Below are positions 63,868 through 64,000 of a DNA stretch of 64,000 bases, piece by piece. The notes beneath the pieces were generated by a model that saw nothing but the letters and a program-made list of their open reading frames with translations, did no database searches and was not told the origin of the DNA. A program made the position numbers and the translations under genes. Within the stretch, counting starts at the first letter, position 1; every line of letters starts with the position of its first letter. This DNA comes from Nocardioidaceae bacterium SCSIO 66511 (lineage in GTDB: Bacteria; Actinomycetota; Actinomycetes; Propionibacteriales; Nocardioidaceae), in contig CP095846.1 in the NCBI GenBank assembly GCA_023100825.1, forward strand, positions 4,545,449-4,609,448, given 5' to 3'.

Positions 63868-64000
63868 TCAGGCAGAGAGCTTCTGGCGACCCTTGCGACG
63901 GCGCGCCGCGACGATCGCGCGGCCGGCGCGCGTGCGCATCCGCAGACGGAAGCCGTGCTTCCTGCTCCGACGACGAGTGTTCGGCTGGTACGTGCGCTTA
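63868..64000 (-). CDS. rpmH: 50S ribosomal protein L34, 5' end beyond window
   Basis: The last 43 residues are present: [30 protein letters not shown] through [11 protein letters not shown]. The base preceding the first Lys fits a Ser codon, suggesting an N-terminal MSKRTYQPN. The start codon and promoter, and probably dnaA on the opposite strand, are outside the window. Confidence 0.96.
   Translation of the reverse strand, partial: KRTYQPNTRRRSRKHGFRLRMRTRAGRAIVAARRRKGRQKLSA

Overview
ORGANISM. The window is high-GC DNA with the gene content and order of an actinobacterial chromosome next to the replication origin. The right end reads CCA-adding enzyme, DUF6049 protein, murJ, pseudokinase, sigM, anti-sigma, trxB, trxA, parB, parA, rsmG, jag, yidC, yidD, rnpA and the 3' part of rpmH, so dnaA and oriC should lie just past base 64000. 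Two perfect or near-perfect parS sites agree with this. From memory of Streptomyces and related genomes, dnaB, a MATE gene, rplI-rpsR-ssb-rpsF, alr/femX-like genes, a class A PBP, padR and ino1 follow on the same arm, as they do here. A Propionibacteriales- or Micrococcales-like actinobacterium is plausible, but no 16S gene is present and the genus cannot be named. LAYOUT. 0-4 kb: regulators (ArsR, two divergent MarR genes), SRPBCC proteins, a methyltransferase and an orphan ABC ATPase. 4-5.9 kb: dnaB and an upstream region with DnaA-box-like sites. 5.9-9.1 kb: a MarR/GbsR regulator divergent from a two-gene drug-export ABC system. 9.2-11 kb: a monooxygenase-like protein and a DinF-type MATE pump. 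11-22.5 kb: a large accessory cluster for gamma-glutamylated amine catabolism (amidohydrolase, SDR, aldehyde dehydrogenase, glutamine-synthetase-like ligase, two GntR regulators, an ACT-type permease, a choline-kinase-like phosphotransferase and a FAD/GcvT demethylating oxidoreductase). 22.5-25.7 kb: a PEP-mutase-family enzyme, LapA-like protein, endonuclease IV, a MITE-like element, and a siderophore-binding lipoprotein with an iron box. 25.7-27.5 kb: the rpsF-ssb-rpsR-rplI operon. 27.6-33.9 kb: a MacB-like ABC exporter, an Erm(37)-like rRNA methyltransferase with a WhiB7-type promoter candidate, a repeat-rich gap and an ECF sigma factor with its membrane partner. 33.9-41.9 kb: a FemX-like transferase, alanine-racemase-like protein, polyprenyl-glycosyltransferase-type membrane protein, class A PBP, PadR and inositol-phosphate synthase. 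41.9-47.1 kb: TetR/MFS pair, DUF981 protein, a second MFS pump and a lipid kinase. 47.1-64 kb: the conserved origin-proximal block. HOW THE GENES WORK TOGETHER. Three themes stand out: cell-envelope assembly (FemX, Alr-like, PBP, MurJ, pseudokinase, DUF6049, SigM), replication and segregation (DnaB, SSB, ParAB, parS), and drug defence (three regulator-paired exporters, MATE, Erm). The amine cluster between dnaB and rplI looks like an insertion into an otherwise conserved housekeeping neighbourhood. I see no CRISPR array, tRNA, rRNA, intact IS or prophage.
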